A stretch of DNA of 64,000 nucleotides from Eretmocerus hayati (Eukaryota > Arthropoda > Insecta > Hymenoptera > Aphelinidae). Both the position numbers and the translations under genes were made by a program. The DNA is taken from contig CM056744.1 in NCBI GenBank assembly GCA_029851415.1, positions 97,993,338-98,057,337 on the forward strand, written 5' to 3'. The first letter of the stretch is position 1, and each line of letters opens with the position of its first letter. The notes below the pieces were generated by a model. The model was not told the DNA's origin and ran no database searches. It saw nothing but the letters and a program-made list of their open reading frames with translations. Below, in pieces: positions 49,140 to 62,847 of the stretch.

Positions 49140-49371
49140 TACGCAACACGTGCGAGAAGTTTCCGCACTCGTTGCCGACTCGTGCGAGAAGTAAAATTCA
49201 CGCACAGTTTTGAACTTCACGCACACCCAGAATTACACATTCACGCACGCTCGCGAAGCGTAAATGTGCTCTTCTGGGTGTGCGTAAAATTAAAAAACTG
49301 TGCGTGAATTTTACTTCTCACACTCGATCGGCAACTTGTGCGGAAATCGCCCTTCTCGCACTTGTTGCGTA
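49140..49371. mobile_element. palindromic element with GTGCGAGAAG motifs
   Basis: Ends TACGCAACACGTGCGAGAAG and CTTCTCGCACTTGTTGCGTA. Arms of about 105 bp also pair AATTCACGCACAG with CTGTGCGTGAATT. Related motifs at 48320-48475 (ACTTCTCGCACAG, CTGTGCGTGAA) mark a second, degraded copy. Confidence 0.7.
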
Positions 49372-49599
49372 ATGTATTATAATATTCTACTACAAGGCTC
49401 TCTTGCTACCGATCTTTTGGCTCATTAATATTTTTGATAAGTCAGAGGCTCCTGAAATTTTTCTGCAGCTCAAAAATGATAATTGTGGAATGATGGATGA
49501 TGATCGATTGATGATATGGAAAGAGGCTTTTTATGAAGTTGGGGTGACGGTATATTATCAATCAAGTGAATCGATCAGTCAGTACCACTTATAAGCCAC

Positions 49600-50815
49600 A
49601 TGGACACGTAATATAATTCAGTCAGACCAGACCAAACTAGACCGCACTTAACCTAACTAGACCGAACTAGACCAAATTAAACAAATCTAGGCTTAATTAG
49701 GCCGAACAAGACCAAATTAGACCAAACTAGACCAAGCTAGGCCGGACTACTTAGACAGAATCAGACCAAGTTTTCGGGCCGAACAAGACCGAACTAGACC
49801 TAGCTAGAACTAATTACACCGAACTAGACTGAGTTAGGCCAAACAAGACCGAATTAGACCGAATTAGATCAAACTAAAACATACTTGTACAGTACTATGT
49901 AGTACGGCACTAGTGCGGTCCTATAGCGGTACTAGTGTGGTCTTAGCAACTATAGGGACCGCAGTCCTCGGACCATACTAGTGCCGAACTAGACCGTAGC
50001 AGACCGCACTTGAACCATACTGTCACGGCAATTCGAATACGGCATCAGTGCGGTTTCTGGTATGGTTTCTCGAATGATACTCGTACGTTGATCTTGATAC
50101 GGTATTACTGTGGTGCTACTACAGTACTAGTGTGGTATTATATCTCTATGAGTGTGGTCCGGTATCGATGTTAGTGTGGTCCTAGCGGTTTTACCAGGAG
50201 AGGTCATCACATCCGGATCACGGATTTGGATGAAACTTTGGGAACTGTCATCTTTTAGTGTCGAAAGATGAAACCCAAAATTATAGACCCTAACGCCCAA
50301 ACGTTTCCGAGGTACAGTCAAGGACCTTAGCATTATAGTATATCTATATATATCATTCATTTAACATGGGCCTATATAGGTAATGCTAATGTTCTTGGCT
50401 GTAGCTCGGAAACGCTTGAGCGTTAGGGTCTATAATTTTGCGTTTCATCTTTTGACACTAAAAGATGACTGTTCCCAAAGTTTCAGCCAAATCCGTGATC
50501 CGGTAGGTTATGGCCTGTCCTGGTTAGTGCGGTCCTAAGAGGTCCCAATGTGGTCCTAGTGGTACTAGTGTAGTTCTAGAACCGTACTTGTACCAAACTA
50601 TACTGTATCTGACCTCACCAAATCAAACTAGACCGTATTTAACCGAACTGGACCAAACCAGATCAGATCCCTCATCTATCCATGTACCACCCTACCAACT
50701 ATCTCACCAACCCATTCACTTATGCATGACCCATACGGACGCCTATTATACTTCGACCGTCCTCCGTGGGTAACCCAATACGCGGGATTCGGACGGACAA
50801 ATTTTGGCCGGGCGT
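49600..50815 (+). repeat. AGACCGAACT degenerate repeat field
   Basis: Dozens of imperfect AGACC(G/A)AACT(A) units (49620-49890) pass into TAGTGCGGT / GTACTAGTGTGGT units (49900-50180). After a MITE, a unique end (50625-50815) matches 1-170. Confidence 0.65.
50193..50524. mobile_element. MITE, ACCAGGAGAG family, copy 2
   Basis: Same ends and arms as the 12.3-kb copy (ACCAGGAGAGGTCATCAC, GATCACGGATTTGG, TAACGCCCAAACG). It is inserted in the AGACCGAACT repeat field. Confidence 0.7.
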
Positions 50816-51464
50816 TTGATTATTATTAATATTGTGAGAAGAGTAACCTTGATTCAGACCGAATACTCTCTTTCGATAACTTATTCTGAATCGATTGAAA
50901 CTGAAATCATTAAAACCTCTTCTGTTATATTTTTTGAAAAAAAAAAGTGTTAATCAGATCACCAATCTCTAGCTGACCTGTGAATCCAAGAGAACTGTAA
51001 GAAAACTTCCTCTACAGAGGAGCTCAGTCAAACAATTGTTATGTAAAGAAGGATAAAGCTACATAAATAGCTTAGCATTAGCCGATATCCATAACTAATG
51101 AACAAAATAGATAGAGCAAGTATATAAGTATCACGAGCAACTGACGAATAGAACAGTGTGCCAACTTGACCATAAGCTACAAGATAATACAACAAAAGTC
51201 CGTCGCTGAATAATTCAAATACAAAACTCGCAACACACACCATTCATCCCTATATTTCTGCACTCTCTACGCATCGCCGCCGCAGATAAAAAAAAAAAGA
51301 ATCGAGTGTGCTACTCTACACGCGTACATCGTAACGAGAATCCATATAGGTATGTACTTTACAACCTTACACCTCTCACACTTATAAAACGAATGAAAAC
51401 TTTATACCTGCAGACGGCAATCGATACCCCGCCCTCAGTAAAGAAAAAACCTCTCGCAGCACGA

Positions 51465-51556
51465 ATATCCCCTCTTCTCGCTTTAGCCAATTCTTCAACG
51501 CTCGCTACATATATCCCCTCTTCTCGCTTTAGCCAATTCTTCAACGCTCGCTACAT
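51465..51556 (+). repeat. perfect 46-bp tandem duplication
   Basis: ATATCCCCTCTTCTCGCTTT ... CTACAT occurs twice, back to back, without a mismatch. Confidence 0.9.
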
Positions 51557-52487
51557 AAACACAACACACACCAATATTGTTGGCAATCAGTCAGCCTATA
51601 TACACACCTATACTAATAAACTTAACCCATACAATCATGATAAAATTATATTCACATATCCCTCGTTTTCTAGAGGTTGAGAGGTTAGGTACACCGGATG
51701 AAAATATATAGAAAAATGGAACGACAACGACGACGACGCCAACGACGACTTCGGCCGGAGCAAATTAGCGCGCGGTGTGCGATCAATTAACACCGAGCGA
51801 CCAGCCGACACAGACTGAAGAGAGACAGAGATAGAGAGAAAGCTTTGATGCCAAGCGAAAAGCTCTACCAGAGGAATATATATATATATATAGGTTGGTG
51901 AGAATGGTGAATGCGGCAGTGCGGCGTTAATTAACGCGGGAGCTTGCGGGACGAATGAACGAGCTAGCGAGCGAACGAACGAACGAACGCGCGAGCTTAA
52001 TCTGCCGAGCGTGCGACGCGCGAGTTTCGTGCTATATGCCCCAGAGCTTATCTATACGCTAGTACGGTGGCAGGTTTTGTGGGCGCTATATGTGTATACA
52101 ATGCATGATGCATGTGATGCGTGCGATATAATGTTATAGTAGATAAATAGATTACAGTGTATGCGAGAGAAAGTTTATCATGAACGCTAGGAATGAACGC
52201 ATTTTTAGTAGAAAAATTTGAGATTTCCATATGAATTCGTCGCTATGATAGTTAGCTTCATACCGATATCTTTTTGTAATGTGGATGTTGTAGATGTTCG
52301 GTGGTTAGGTTATATGGAAATTAATGGCGAGATAATGCATTATGATTTTGGAATGTATTGTGATATTGAAAAAATTTGGAAGTAAAGATTTCAACGCGCA
52401 ATGCGTGAGCTCGATTGTGTATTTTCCTGATTGTACTGCCACTGGTTTCCGCGCGCGGATCGGATATTCACGTATTTTTACGCATTA

Positions 52488-53404
52488 TATGAGTTGTTCA
52501 GAGTCATAGTGGACTAACAAGGGGGACCCACGAAGTGCGGGTCGCCAAAGCTCACCAGACTTTTTTCACAGTCTCGTACCACCCAAAACATGAAGAATCC
52601 AGAGTAACTCCGTCAAATGGGCCTTCTGTCCAGAGCTACAAGCAAAAATGTTAGCGTTGCCAGTATATCTATATACATCACTTTTTAACATGAGCCCATA
52701 TGGGCAATGATAATGTCATAGGCTGTAACTTCGGACAGAGAGCTCATTTGACGGAAGTACTCTGGATTCTTCATATTCTAGGTAATACAAAACAGTAAAA
52801 AAATTTTGGGGAAGATTTGATGACCCGGACCTTTTGGAATCTATGTTAGTCTAGTTTTGAATCGTGCGAAAAATCCGCTTGAAAATTTCCCGCATCCTGA
52901 TGGACTTGAATTTATCCTTTGCAGATAATCTTTCTCATGTATTCTATCACATTCGTCGACTTGTAGAATGATTCCCGAATGGCTTATATTCATGTTTAAA
53001 TTGTGGGAGACTACAGAATAAATGAGTGTGAAAAGTGAACTTACAAGGAGAGCATCAGATCTGCGGAACACGGATCTCGATGAAACTCTGGGGATCATCT
53101 TGTTTTGGTAAAAAATGAAGGTATCTTCAAGGGTTTGATCCCATGGGCCTCCTATCTCGAGATACAGCTATGGAGCTTAGCATTGTTAGTATATCTATAT
53201 GAACAACTCTTCAACATGAGCCTTTATTGGCAATGCTAATCTCCATAGCTGTATCTCGGGATAGGAGGCCCATTGGACTTAACCCTTGGAGATACCTTCA
53301 TTTTTCATCAAAACAAGATGATTCCTAGAGTTTCATGAGGATCCATGTTCCGCAGACCTGATGTTCTCCTTGTTAGCCTACTATGACTCCGAACAATTCA
53401 TATC
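52488..53404. mobile_element. composite palindromic element with two hairpin modules
   Basis: Outer inverted ends are ATATGAGTTGTTCAGAGTCA and TGACTCCGAACAATTCATAT. Inside are two hairpins (about 52530-52860 and 53040-53390), each centred on a shared core resembling TTAGCATTGTTAGTATATCT and AACATGAGCC. The same core occurs at 50.33 kb, linking it to the ACCAGGAGAG family. Confidence 0.6.
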
Positions 53405-54080
53405 ATGATTCCATGATCCGGGGCCGAGGCGCTAAGAATCGCGGAATCGTGAATCAACGCGTGAACTCGCGGAAAATTTTAGTCGCCAAACGCCTGACCC
53501 TGTAGTCTAGACCAAACTTTTAAAATTGACTCGCTGGGTGGGTCTTTTCTATCACGTTGATAGTGTGCCCACCGGGATGGAATGAACTTTGAATTAATCA
53601 ACAATTTTTACTATTCACAGCTTTTTAATCGATTATCATGGTAACCTCATCCGATAATTGCGATGCAGATTCATCGATCGCAGCATCTGTGCGTTTTAGC
53701 AACTCTTCAACTATTTCTGCGCGTAATGTAAGATATCAGTGTCTATAGAAGTTTCCAACACTCGCAGAAATTTCTTACCTTGAAAAAAATCGTCTAACTT
53801 TAATTAGGACCCCTCCGTACTTCAAAGTGTTAAGATTCTAAATCGAACTTCAGATTTTCAAACTGTGAGTAGAAGAAACACTTTTCTGAAATCTGTTTAA
53901 TATTATAATTTCAACACGAAATAAACGTGATATATGCAATTCCAATCTGCACAGCTGTCCAAGTTTTAATGAAAAAAAAAATCAAGCATAGTTGTCGAAA
54001 GTCATACCCAACTCGCTAACGATTATCTATCAAGCTCGTCTCTCACACACACATACACACATATATCTATTTGTGCAGTC
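53405..54080. other. nothing recognised
   Basis: AT-rich, no credible frame. Confidence 0.4.
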
Positions 54081-55067
54081 CACATCAACGTGATCCCACA
54101 TGAACGAGTTGAGTGCCACCGTTCGAATGCCAATATTCGCAAACGCGAAACTGGGGACAAAAAAAAAAAGGTCGAACGTATATACGTGCAATGCACGTTT
54201 GAGAGCAGAACCAGAGCCCCAATCGAGCAGCGCACATTTTTGTGCAGGCACGCCACGCTCGTTGAAGCTTCGCTGCTCGACTCGATATCGCAGACACGCT
54301 CTGGTGTACACCCGCGCGCGCGCTCAGTCGTCGCTTGAGAGCATGTCTATTGCACGGATGTATCGTGCGACAAGTACAATCGGTGCCAAGATTATTTTTT
54401 TCGATACATTTCTACACTAGCCATGAAAATATTTTACTCATATGCAATGATTACTCGGTTAATATTTTTTCGATACATTGAAACTCTGGCAGTTATTAAT
54501 TTTTGAAAAATTTTCTCAATGCACTATAACACTAATCCTACGAGCACTCTTTTTCGAAGTGACCCAACGCTCATCAGAACTTTTTACCCTCTTACTTTTG
54601 ATTTAAAAAATTCCTGTCATTTTGATTCTTAAACGGGTAATTTCCGATAAATTTCTCATAAATTACGAATGTTCTGTAAGCACATCGTATGGATATCACA
54701 ATTATAAAAAAATCTCTCATATCCTTAGCCCATATATCAAGAAATATTAGAAAAAAAATATATTCCACCCACCCGATAGGAAAAATTTTTGTTCTGACTG
54801 TACGATGTCGATTCGACGAGCGAGCTCGTTTTATACACGCGAGAAATGCGCTGCAGATACAGCACAAGTATAGCAGGCGGTCGGCGGTCAGTTGGGGGCC
54901 TCGCCTCGCACGCGCGCGTGCAAGCATTATATATCCGCGGGGGGGCGTTTTGCGATGCTCGTGTCGTTGCACACCCACGCTGTGCTGCGCATATACGTAT
55001 ATATTGGAGCAAAGCAAGAGAGCCGTATGCGAGGAATACTGCGATGATTAATGTGCGCGGGATCTCT

Positions 55068-55070
<3 letters not shown>

Positions 55071-55110
<40 letters not shown>
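55071..55110 (+). repeat. (GA)20 tract, left of the LINE
   Basis: Pure GA run ending at the LINE 5' junction. Confidence 0.9.
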
Positions 55111-55884
<774 letters not shown>

Positions 55885-56377
55885 AAGCGAGGGAGGCCGA
55901 AACGTAAATAGCGTGCACGCTTGCAGGTGCGCTGTTAGGCTTACCCTCTTATTGCAGTTTAGACTTTGGAAACAGGAGGCTGGGGCAAAATCAAACTAGT
56001 TTTTGCTGGAGTTTTTGAATGTAGTTGGGCCTAGATATGCTACGAGATCATCAAGTACAGATGGAGAATTATGAATGAAAAAATTTGAGACCGTTAGGCC
56101 TTAGCTTGATAGTTAGGATCACATTTGATCAGATTAAAGTACCTAAACAAGATTACAGATTATCATTCAGATTGGCTGGATCAAATTTTGACTCAGAACT
56201 ACTCTGCCGCGCTGCGTGACATTTTCTCGCAACGTGAAATGCGAGCGTAAACGATAGTATCAATTTGAATACATTCTCTTGTCAGCTAATGAGTGGGAAT
56301 AGTGTCTTTGTGACGCGACAACATTGGTATACCAAGAAGTCTCATAGTCTAGTGGTACTAGAGCTAGTGATCGTGGC

Positions 56378-56740
56378 TGAGTACTCGATCGAAGACTTGT
56401 ACCTAGGACAATATATCAAGACTTGGGATTGAGTAATCCAATTCGAGGTCTTAATGCGTTCATGTACTCGAGAGATACTGCTATAACGATATACATATAT
56501 CGTACGATACTGCCAGTGCTAATAATTGATCACGAGTCTTGGTTGAACTAACCAACAGGGACTACCAGCTCGAATTCTCGATTACAAGTCTTGGCTCAAG
56601 TACTCGATCACGAACCAGACCAGGAGTGTTCGATCACGAGTCTTGATTTGAGTACTCAATCACCAGTCTTGGTTCGAGTCATCAATTACGGATCATGATT
56701 TGAGAACTCAGCAGTGACCATCGACTTGAATCCTCGATTC
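56378..56740 (+). repeat. degenerate minisatellite GAGTACTCGATCACGAGTCTTGG
   Basis: About ten imperfect units of roughly 25-35 bases built from GAGTACTCGAT, CACGAGTCTTG and GTTCGAGT. Confidence 0.6.
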
Positions 56741-57718
56741 TAACAACCTCATCAGTAGAAGAATTATATTGTTTTAACGAGTGATAAAAATGTATCCGAA
56801 CGACAAAAAGTGAGTCTCACTTGCAGTAAAGATATAGATTCACTGTGTACATCTCTCTGATCATAAGGACTTCGCACCATGAAACTTGACTTTCACCTAT
56901 ACCTACGAGTGATGTATTATTGAGTGATCTCCGAGAGTTTAGTATGAGGCCCCAAATGAGCAAAAATTTTACCGTGTTCAGAAAAATACCGAAGGATAGC
57001 AGCAGTATAGAATCATACGATAGTTGATGCTGCTTGCGATACCGTCGGTGTTATATAAGTTAGATATCTAGAGTGTGAAGTTTTGCTACGCTTTTAGAAA
57101 CTCGTGCAAGCTCACGGAGCAAAGAGCGTCATCTTTATCCGTCATTGGGACTTTGAGTGCACGCCAATACAGTCAGACTTTCCACATCGTTCGCAGGGCT
57201 CTCGAACATCGCATTTGTGATTCTTTTGCGGAATTGATGTTATTATTTCAGTATGATCTCGCGGAATTGTTTCTGTACTGGGTTAAGCAAGATACGTAAA
57301 TTCAGAGAATTTAGACTCCGGAAAGAGGTCTAAAATTTTTTCAACAGCTAGAGCCATTCCACAAAACAATCTTACCACTTACAGGCAGATTCATAACTAC
57401 CACATATTGTACGTGCTTTTGATAATATGCCGCAAACGGTGAGGCGGGAGAGTTTGAGTAAAACTAGACACCCCGCAAAGCTTCTGATGCGTTACTCAAT
57501 CAAGAATATTGAGACTCAGACCTCTTCTACTGATTCTGATTTTGCTACTACTAACTATTCCCCTAATCGAGCACGTAAGCAACATGTCACATGACAATAG
57601 CCTTGCCCTCGTGCAAATTACGAATTCTTCGTGAAACGTACAAGTGCGTGATGTAGATGATGGAAAAGGGCACGATTCGACCCTAGGTTTTTGATGAGGG
57701 GAATAGTTTAGTCCCCCT

Positions 57719-57958
57719 TTAGCGATTCGCACCCTTCGATGTCATCACCACTGCTGCTGCTGATGTAATATTGTTGCTTTGAGATGACCGGGTGCTGTTT
57801 TGAAGCAATTGTGTTTTTGATGCGGGGGAAACGTTGTGTAGGTTGGGAGGTATGCATTGCTTGTGGTTGGATTTGTGCTTGGTATGTACAAGCGTCGTAC
57901 TCGGGAACGGCTGATTGATTCTATGCGAGATTGGCTTGTGGAAAAATAGGGGACTTAG
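57719..57958 (-). CDS. candidate Ser/Asn/His-rich exon
   Basis: Open minus-strand frame after a pyrimidine-rich acceptor-like stretch (TATTTTTCCACAAG). It is rich in Ser, Asn, Gln and His with a short Ala run encoded by GCA repeats, as in low-complexity parts of insect regulators. No partner exon was found. Weak call. Confidence 0.15.
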   Translation of the reverse strand, partial: LSPLFFHKPISHRINQPFPSTTLVHTKHKSNHKQCIPPNLHNVSPASKTQLLQNSTRSSQSNNITSAAAVVMTSKGANR

Positions 57959-58614
57959 GATGCTTCCACTAAGGAACACAGTTTATATTTTTCTTCACAA
58001 ATTAACGTCATTTAGAAAAAATGATCACTCCCTATACATCATAATCGAGAATACAGAATTTCTGGAAGAATTGAAAAGTTCTAAGGTAGATCTGTATACA
58101 GATCTACTCTAGAGCTCTTCAATTTTGTCGTCGATAATAATCATCAAAATTGTCCATGGTGTGAAGAGATTTTAAATCAACCATTTTATCGAAAAAATCA
58201 CTTAGAAACTCTTTTTAGGGTTCTCAAATCTTGCGAAATCTCGCATTCTTCACAAATGAAATGAGATTCAGTCTCAAAAAAGGGTCTCATCCCGTACCTT
58301 ATCACTGTTGACTTGCCAATATAAGATCCGAAGAAAATGAATAATATCGATCCTCGATTGGCCAACTGTATTATTTTTGGAGAGGTGAAAAACCATAATT
58401 TTTCTTATAAAATTTCAGGCATTCAAATCCCAACAATAACTCAGGAATGTCCAAGGAGCTGCTTGTATGAGATTTCAAACAACTGTGGCATCTCTAATTT
58501 GCCATTTATTCATTTCCTCATAGATCTAACACGATTTGGTCTCTTAGCTTGTAAAAGTTATACAGTACCCACCAAAATGAATGGAACACGGATACCCTCA
58601 CTAAATAAGCAATT

Positions 58615-59400
58615 ACTCTGACGCTTTTGGATCTGCGGCGATTTTCAAAAAAAAAACATTCAAAAAATGAAACTGAAGCTATTTATTCATGTCTTCCAAA
58701 AATTTTTTCAACCCAAAACTCATGGTCTCGATTGGCTTCGAAGAGGGAAAAAATTTCCATTCCAACCAATCATCGATCATTTGTCAGGAAATTACGATAG
58801 TGCAAAAATTCCCTTAAAATCTTGTAGCTACTTTCAAGACCTTCAAATTCGCTTGTTTATACACTGCTTTACGGGTTTTCAAACCAGAGTTACGAACGAT
58901 CAGGTGAGAGCAAATTTGTACGTGTTGAGGGTAGCGGAAATATGAAAAAGTGCGTAATCTACGATTTTTGACGTGAAAACTTCTAAATTCCAGAAAATCC
59001 AAGTGAGTTTTGTTATGGAATACGCTCGAAAGGTCCACGAACAGCTCAAAGAAGAAAAACCTGACACTCTCATACCACGAGTACCCTCCACCCGCACCAA
59101 TTTCTATTTACCTGATCGCTCGTAATTCAAAGGTAAAAAACCGTAAAATAATGTATAAAAGAACGAATTTGAAGTCCTTGAAAAAAACTACAAGATCCTG
59201 TGGAAAATTTTTGCTCTATCGTGATTTCCCGATAAATGAACGGTGATTAATTGTAATGTAAAATTTTTTCACTTATCGGAGCCAATCAAAACCATGAGTT
59301 TTGGGTTAAAAGAATTTTTGGAAGACGTTAATTGATAGCTTTCATTCTCATCTTTCAAATGCTTTTTGAAAAATACGCTGTAGACCCAAGGGCATTGAAG
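58615..59400. mobile_element. palindromic element, arms ~280 bp
   Basis: Left arm 58618-58905 and right arm 59105-59400 are diverged reverse complements: CAACCCAAAACTCATGG / CCATGAGTTTTGGGTT, CTTCCAAAAATTTTTT / AGAATTTTTGGAAG, and GGATCTGCGGCG / CGCTGTAGACCC at the ends. Frames here are not credible genes. Confidence 0.65.
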
Positions 59401-61339
59401 TCATTGCTGTTTCTTCGAGTACCGTATGTATTTTAGCATTCTAGTATATTTTCTGGACGAACGTCAAAATTGATTTAAGTACATGTACATACCACTGTGC
59501 GACATATTAAAATATTTAAAAATTAAACACTAAAAATCCCAAATTGGTAAAACCAGATATACTAAATTTAAATCTAAGGTATAGAATAGCGATCTGTACT
59601 CACTACACCTATAGATCAGCTGCCAATGCCAAACAGTAGCGTGACAATATATAGTATAAGGATGCAGTGCAAGTGGGATACGGGTTAGGTATACGAGAAA
59701 TCTCGCACGCGCGTGGGTGGCGGTAACGCGATAAACGGATTAGCACGGTGTGCACCAAAAGCGATCCAACATTCAACCCAGCACAGACCGTGAGAGTGAG
59801 ATAGATAGACAAAGTGGAAGCCCAAACTCAGGTCAGAAGATAAAGTGAGAGGTCCGAACGATGTCACACGCGCTCGCTCATTCCATGACGATAGTAAGCG
59901 AGGCCCCAGGCTGCCGCTGCTGCTGCTGCGCATAGCCTGCTGTTTCTACTGAAGCTTTAAAGCTCACTCCCTCTGTCACCGATGGCCTGATGGTTCACTA
60001 TGCATTACAGTTGATTCGACGGATATATAGGTATAGTTTCATATAAATACATATAGCTACGGATAGAGGAGCTTGAGCTTTTGTGCGATATTATTCTTAG
60101 GTAGTGGGTTTGCTGATGGGAATATTACGATACGAGATTCGGTCCAGCTTCTGAAATTTGCGAATCTTATAAAAAAATGATCCATCAGTCTTCGAACTTA
60201 CGCCGTGCGTTGGGGCTAGGTCCATGGATTTAGTGTGTATGTGAGCAAATATATTATTGATATTTGTCTAACTGCTTGCTCGATTGGTGAGAATATTGAT
60301 TGATTTATTCATTCTTACCTTATTTGCGCATTCGCAGAAACCTAAAGTTGGCAGAGGTAATAAGATCATGTATTCCAATAAATTTAAGAAATCTGGTCAA
60401 TTTACTTCCATAACAATTATGATGTATTAGTAACAATATATAGTTATCTTAGTTTTTTTGTCAGTTTAAGAGACGACACATTATAATCCATAACCTCAAA
60501 ATATTTTACCAGAATTCAATAAATGTTGGTTATGGTAACCACCTATTGATTTTCGAGAAAAAAATTTGATTTTAATCCTACAGTGTGACGGGTCAAAGCG
60601 TGGAAATATATTCAAATCAAAAGAGAATCTTATGAAATCTAGAACAGAAATAAAAACATATTGGTTTCCAAACATCGAGCCTCGAGCCAATCGTGCGCCA
60701 ATTCTGAATTCAAACAGCCCCATCTAATAATTTGCTATTAAATATATTTTTTGGGCACCAATAAAAGCCAAGTTCGTACCTATCAGCTTCAACTCGTCAA
60801 ACTTAAGCTGAAACACGATCTCTTCGTCTCTTGAGTATGCCGTTCATACCAAAAAATACTACATACACTCAGTACACGGGGTGCAAAAAATAAATCTCCA
60901 GAGGCAATATGAAAATGTTGATATTCTCACATGTTGTTTCGCACACTACAGTTCACCACGCAATATGACATCAAATCTTCAACATTTTATCGTGTCAGCT
61001 TCATCTTTATTTATCGCACCGAGAGGCAAGACATGTGTTCATTATACATCAGTTACGTCGTACTGCAACTCGATTTTAATGCATTCATATGTGCGTATAA
61101 AAGTTAATATGCAATGTATTTGCATCGACCTGTGCACATAACGCATCAGGATTCTGTCGATCGACAGATAATGCACCGCTTCATTTTTTTTCCTGAACAT
61201 TTATAGTAATAAATGAAATTTTGGATGAATAATCGAGTTCAATTGAAAGGGTAGAATACAATTCTAGTCGAAGTTGAACAATTTTGATCAAATCTGCAAA
61301 TTATATTCTTATATTGATATTCTGAGATGGATGTTGAGT
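59401..61339. other. nothing recognised
   Basis: A CpG- and GCTGCTGC-containing patch at 59.6-59.95 kb; otherwise AT-rich sequence downstream of peptide gene A. Confidence 0.4.
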
Positions 61340-61344
61340 TTATT
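61339..61344 (-). promoter_or_regulatory. AATAAA overlapping the stop codon of copy A
   Basis: The last Lys codon and TAA stop (AAA TAA A) form AATAAA on the minus strand. If used, the transcript would have an extremely short 3' UTR. Confidence 0.4.
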
Positions 61345-61820
61345 TGAACAACAATGATTCATAAGATAATGCGGTCGAACAATCGCAGAGATCAGCTGAG
61401 CATTCAATCTCCTCAGCAAGAGATTCTGGAATCTTATCCCCAAGGTTACACCAGTATTTGCATAAGTCAGGTCCACAAGAATCAACTGTAAAGATTAGAA
61501 GAATCGCGAATTAGTAATTGATCTTGTGAAAAAATCAGCCTTTTTATCACAAGTAAGATTAGATTTTCCATGATGGAACCAAGAATTAAATATCAATTGA
61601 AGATCAAGATAATGATCAGAGCAAAAACATGAATCAGCCGTGCATTACTGAATGTTCTAAATAATATTGATACTGCAAGTCTGGATACAAAAAAGTATAG
61701 TAGTGTGTAAGAATTTTTTTCATCTTTCTTTGGCAAAGTTTCAAACTTACATATTTCCGCACAGTGTATGCCACCGCAAAGTGCCAAAATAAGACACAAA
61801 GTGAGAAATATTTGTTTCAT
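61340..61820 (-). CDS. small secreted six-cysteine peptide, copy A (CSαβ-like)
   Basis: Two-exon gene for a 71-residue precursor. Exon 1 is 61820-61751 (70 bases) and encodes MKQ followed by a leucine-rich signal peptide; its donor is GTAAGT. Intron 1 is 265 bases, phase 1. Exon 2 is 61485-61340, with acceptor CTTTACAG and stop TAA. The mature part has six cysteines spaced C-x4-C-x3-C-x15-C-x4-C-x-C, including the motif LCKYWC. The C-x3-C plus C-x-C pair is the signature of cysteine-stabilised alpha/beta folds (defensins, short scorpion-type peptides); that is spacing logic, not demonstrated homology. The mature chain is strongly acidic, unlike most cationic antimicrobial defensins. It has a paralogue about 1 kb upstream in the same orientation. 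Possible roles are immune peptide, venom component or other secreted ligand; the sequence does not decide. Confidence 0.8.
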
Positions 61821-62722
61821 TTTTTTTCAGGTACGTAGCTTGTCTCTCGTCTGAACCTGAGATTTGACTGTTAGCACTCACGATAAGTGTACCTTCGTTT
61901 GCAAGTAATAATTTTTCAAGATAGGTATTCAAAAATGTGGACACAAGTGTCAGCACAGATGATGTCGGACTTATTCAAAAGCGACGCCACACTTGTAATA
62001 ATTTCTCAACAATGTAACGATTTGTTAATAAGACAGGCGTATGGCATTTACCGCAATACAATAGATTTTAGATCTCCGAAAAATAATTGAGTCAAATGGC
62101 GTGGAGTCAAAAATACGCTGATACCTCAGGAACAAAGACGAGAAATATTCCTAAAGAATGAATGTATGGTATTATCCTGAAGACCAATCATTCCCATCTC
62201 AATATTTCAAAATATATCAACATGCTAGGCAGAAACTATGTATAAAAATGATACTGACTCGCGACAAAAGCTGAATTTTGAAGCTGGTCTGGATAATTTT
62301 CCTCAAATTTTTGAGCAGAAACAATCATGATCAATTCGAAATGAAAACAATTGCATAGGGCACAGACAAAATTGACATTCGAAAACTTGTACACCTCATA
62401 ACCATTGTATTGAAGAAAACTGCTTCAGTGCTTTGTCGCAATTTATTCAATTAAAAGCGATATTGATGCTAAGACTTGAGTGATTATGAATAATAAATTG
62501 CATTCATATGAGAGCGTACTGATGTGTCTCAATGAGCACGGAAGTTATGTTAAAAAATCTCTAAAATCTTAAACATTTAGTACAAGTTGTTGATTTTGCG
62601 GGGATTTTTATGAATGCTGAAAGAATGGTTGAAAAGAATGGTTGAAAAAATAGTTGTGAATCGGTGCCGCATTATCTCCAGTGAATTGGCATGGAAAAAT
62701 AATAGATCCTTTGATATTTGGT

Positions 62723-62728
62723 TTTATT
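62723..62728 (-). promoter_or_regulatory. poly(A) signal of copy B
   Basis: AATAAA on the minus strand about 120 bases after the TAG stop of copy B. Confidence 0.5.
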
Positions 62729-62847
62729 TTCGAAGTTATAAACAAGATGTAATCTGAATGTAAAAGATTTTCATGGGAATCATTTGATATGGTTCCTCTT
62801 GACGATGCATTTTACCATTCTTCCTCAGCGTCTGAACCTGGTGACTT

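Noticed and set aside
55071..55110. CRISPR-like or other regular repeat array
   Set aside because: Simple dinucleotide repeat without spacers; eukaryotic context.
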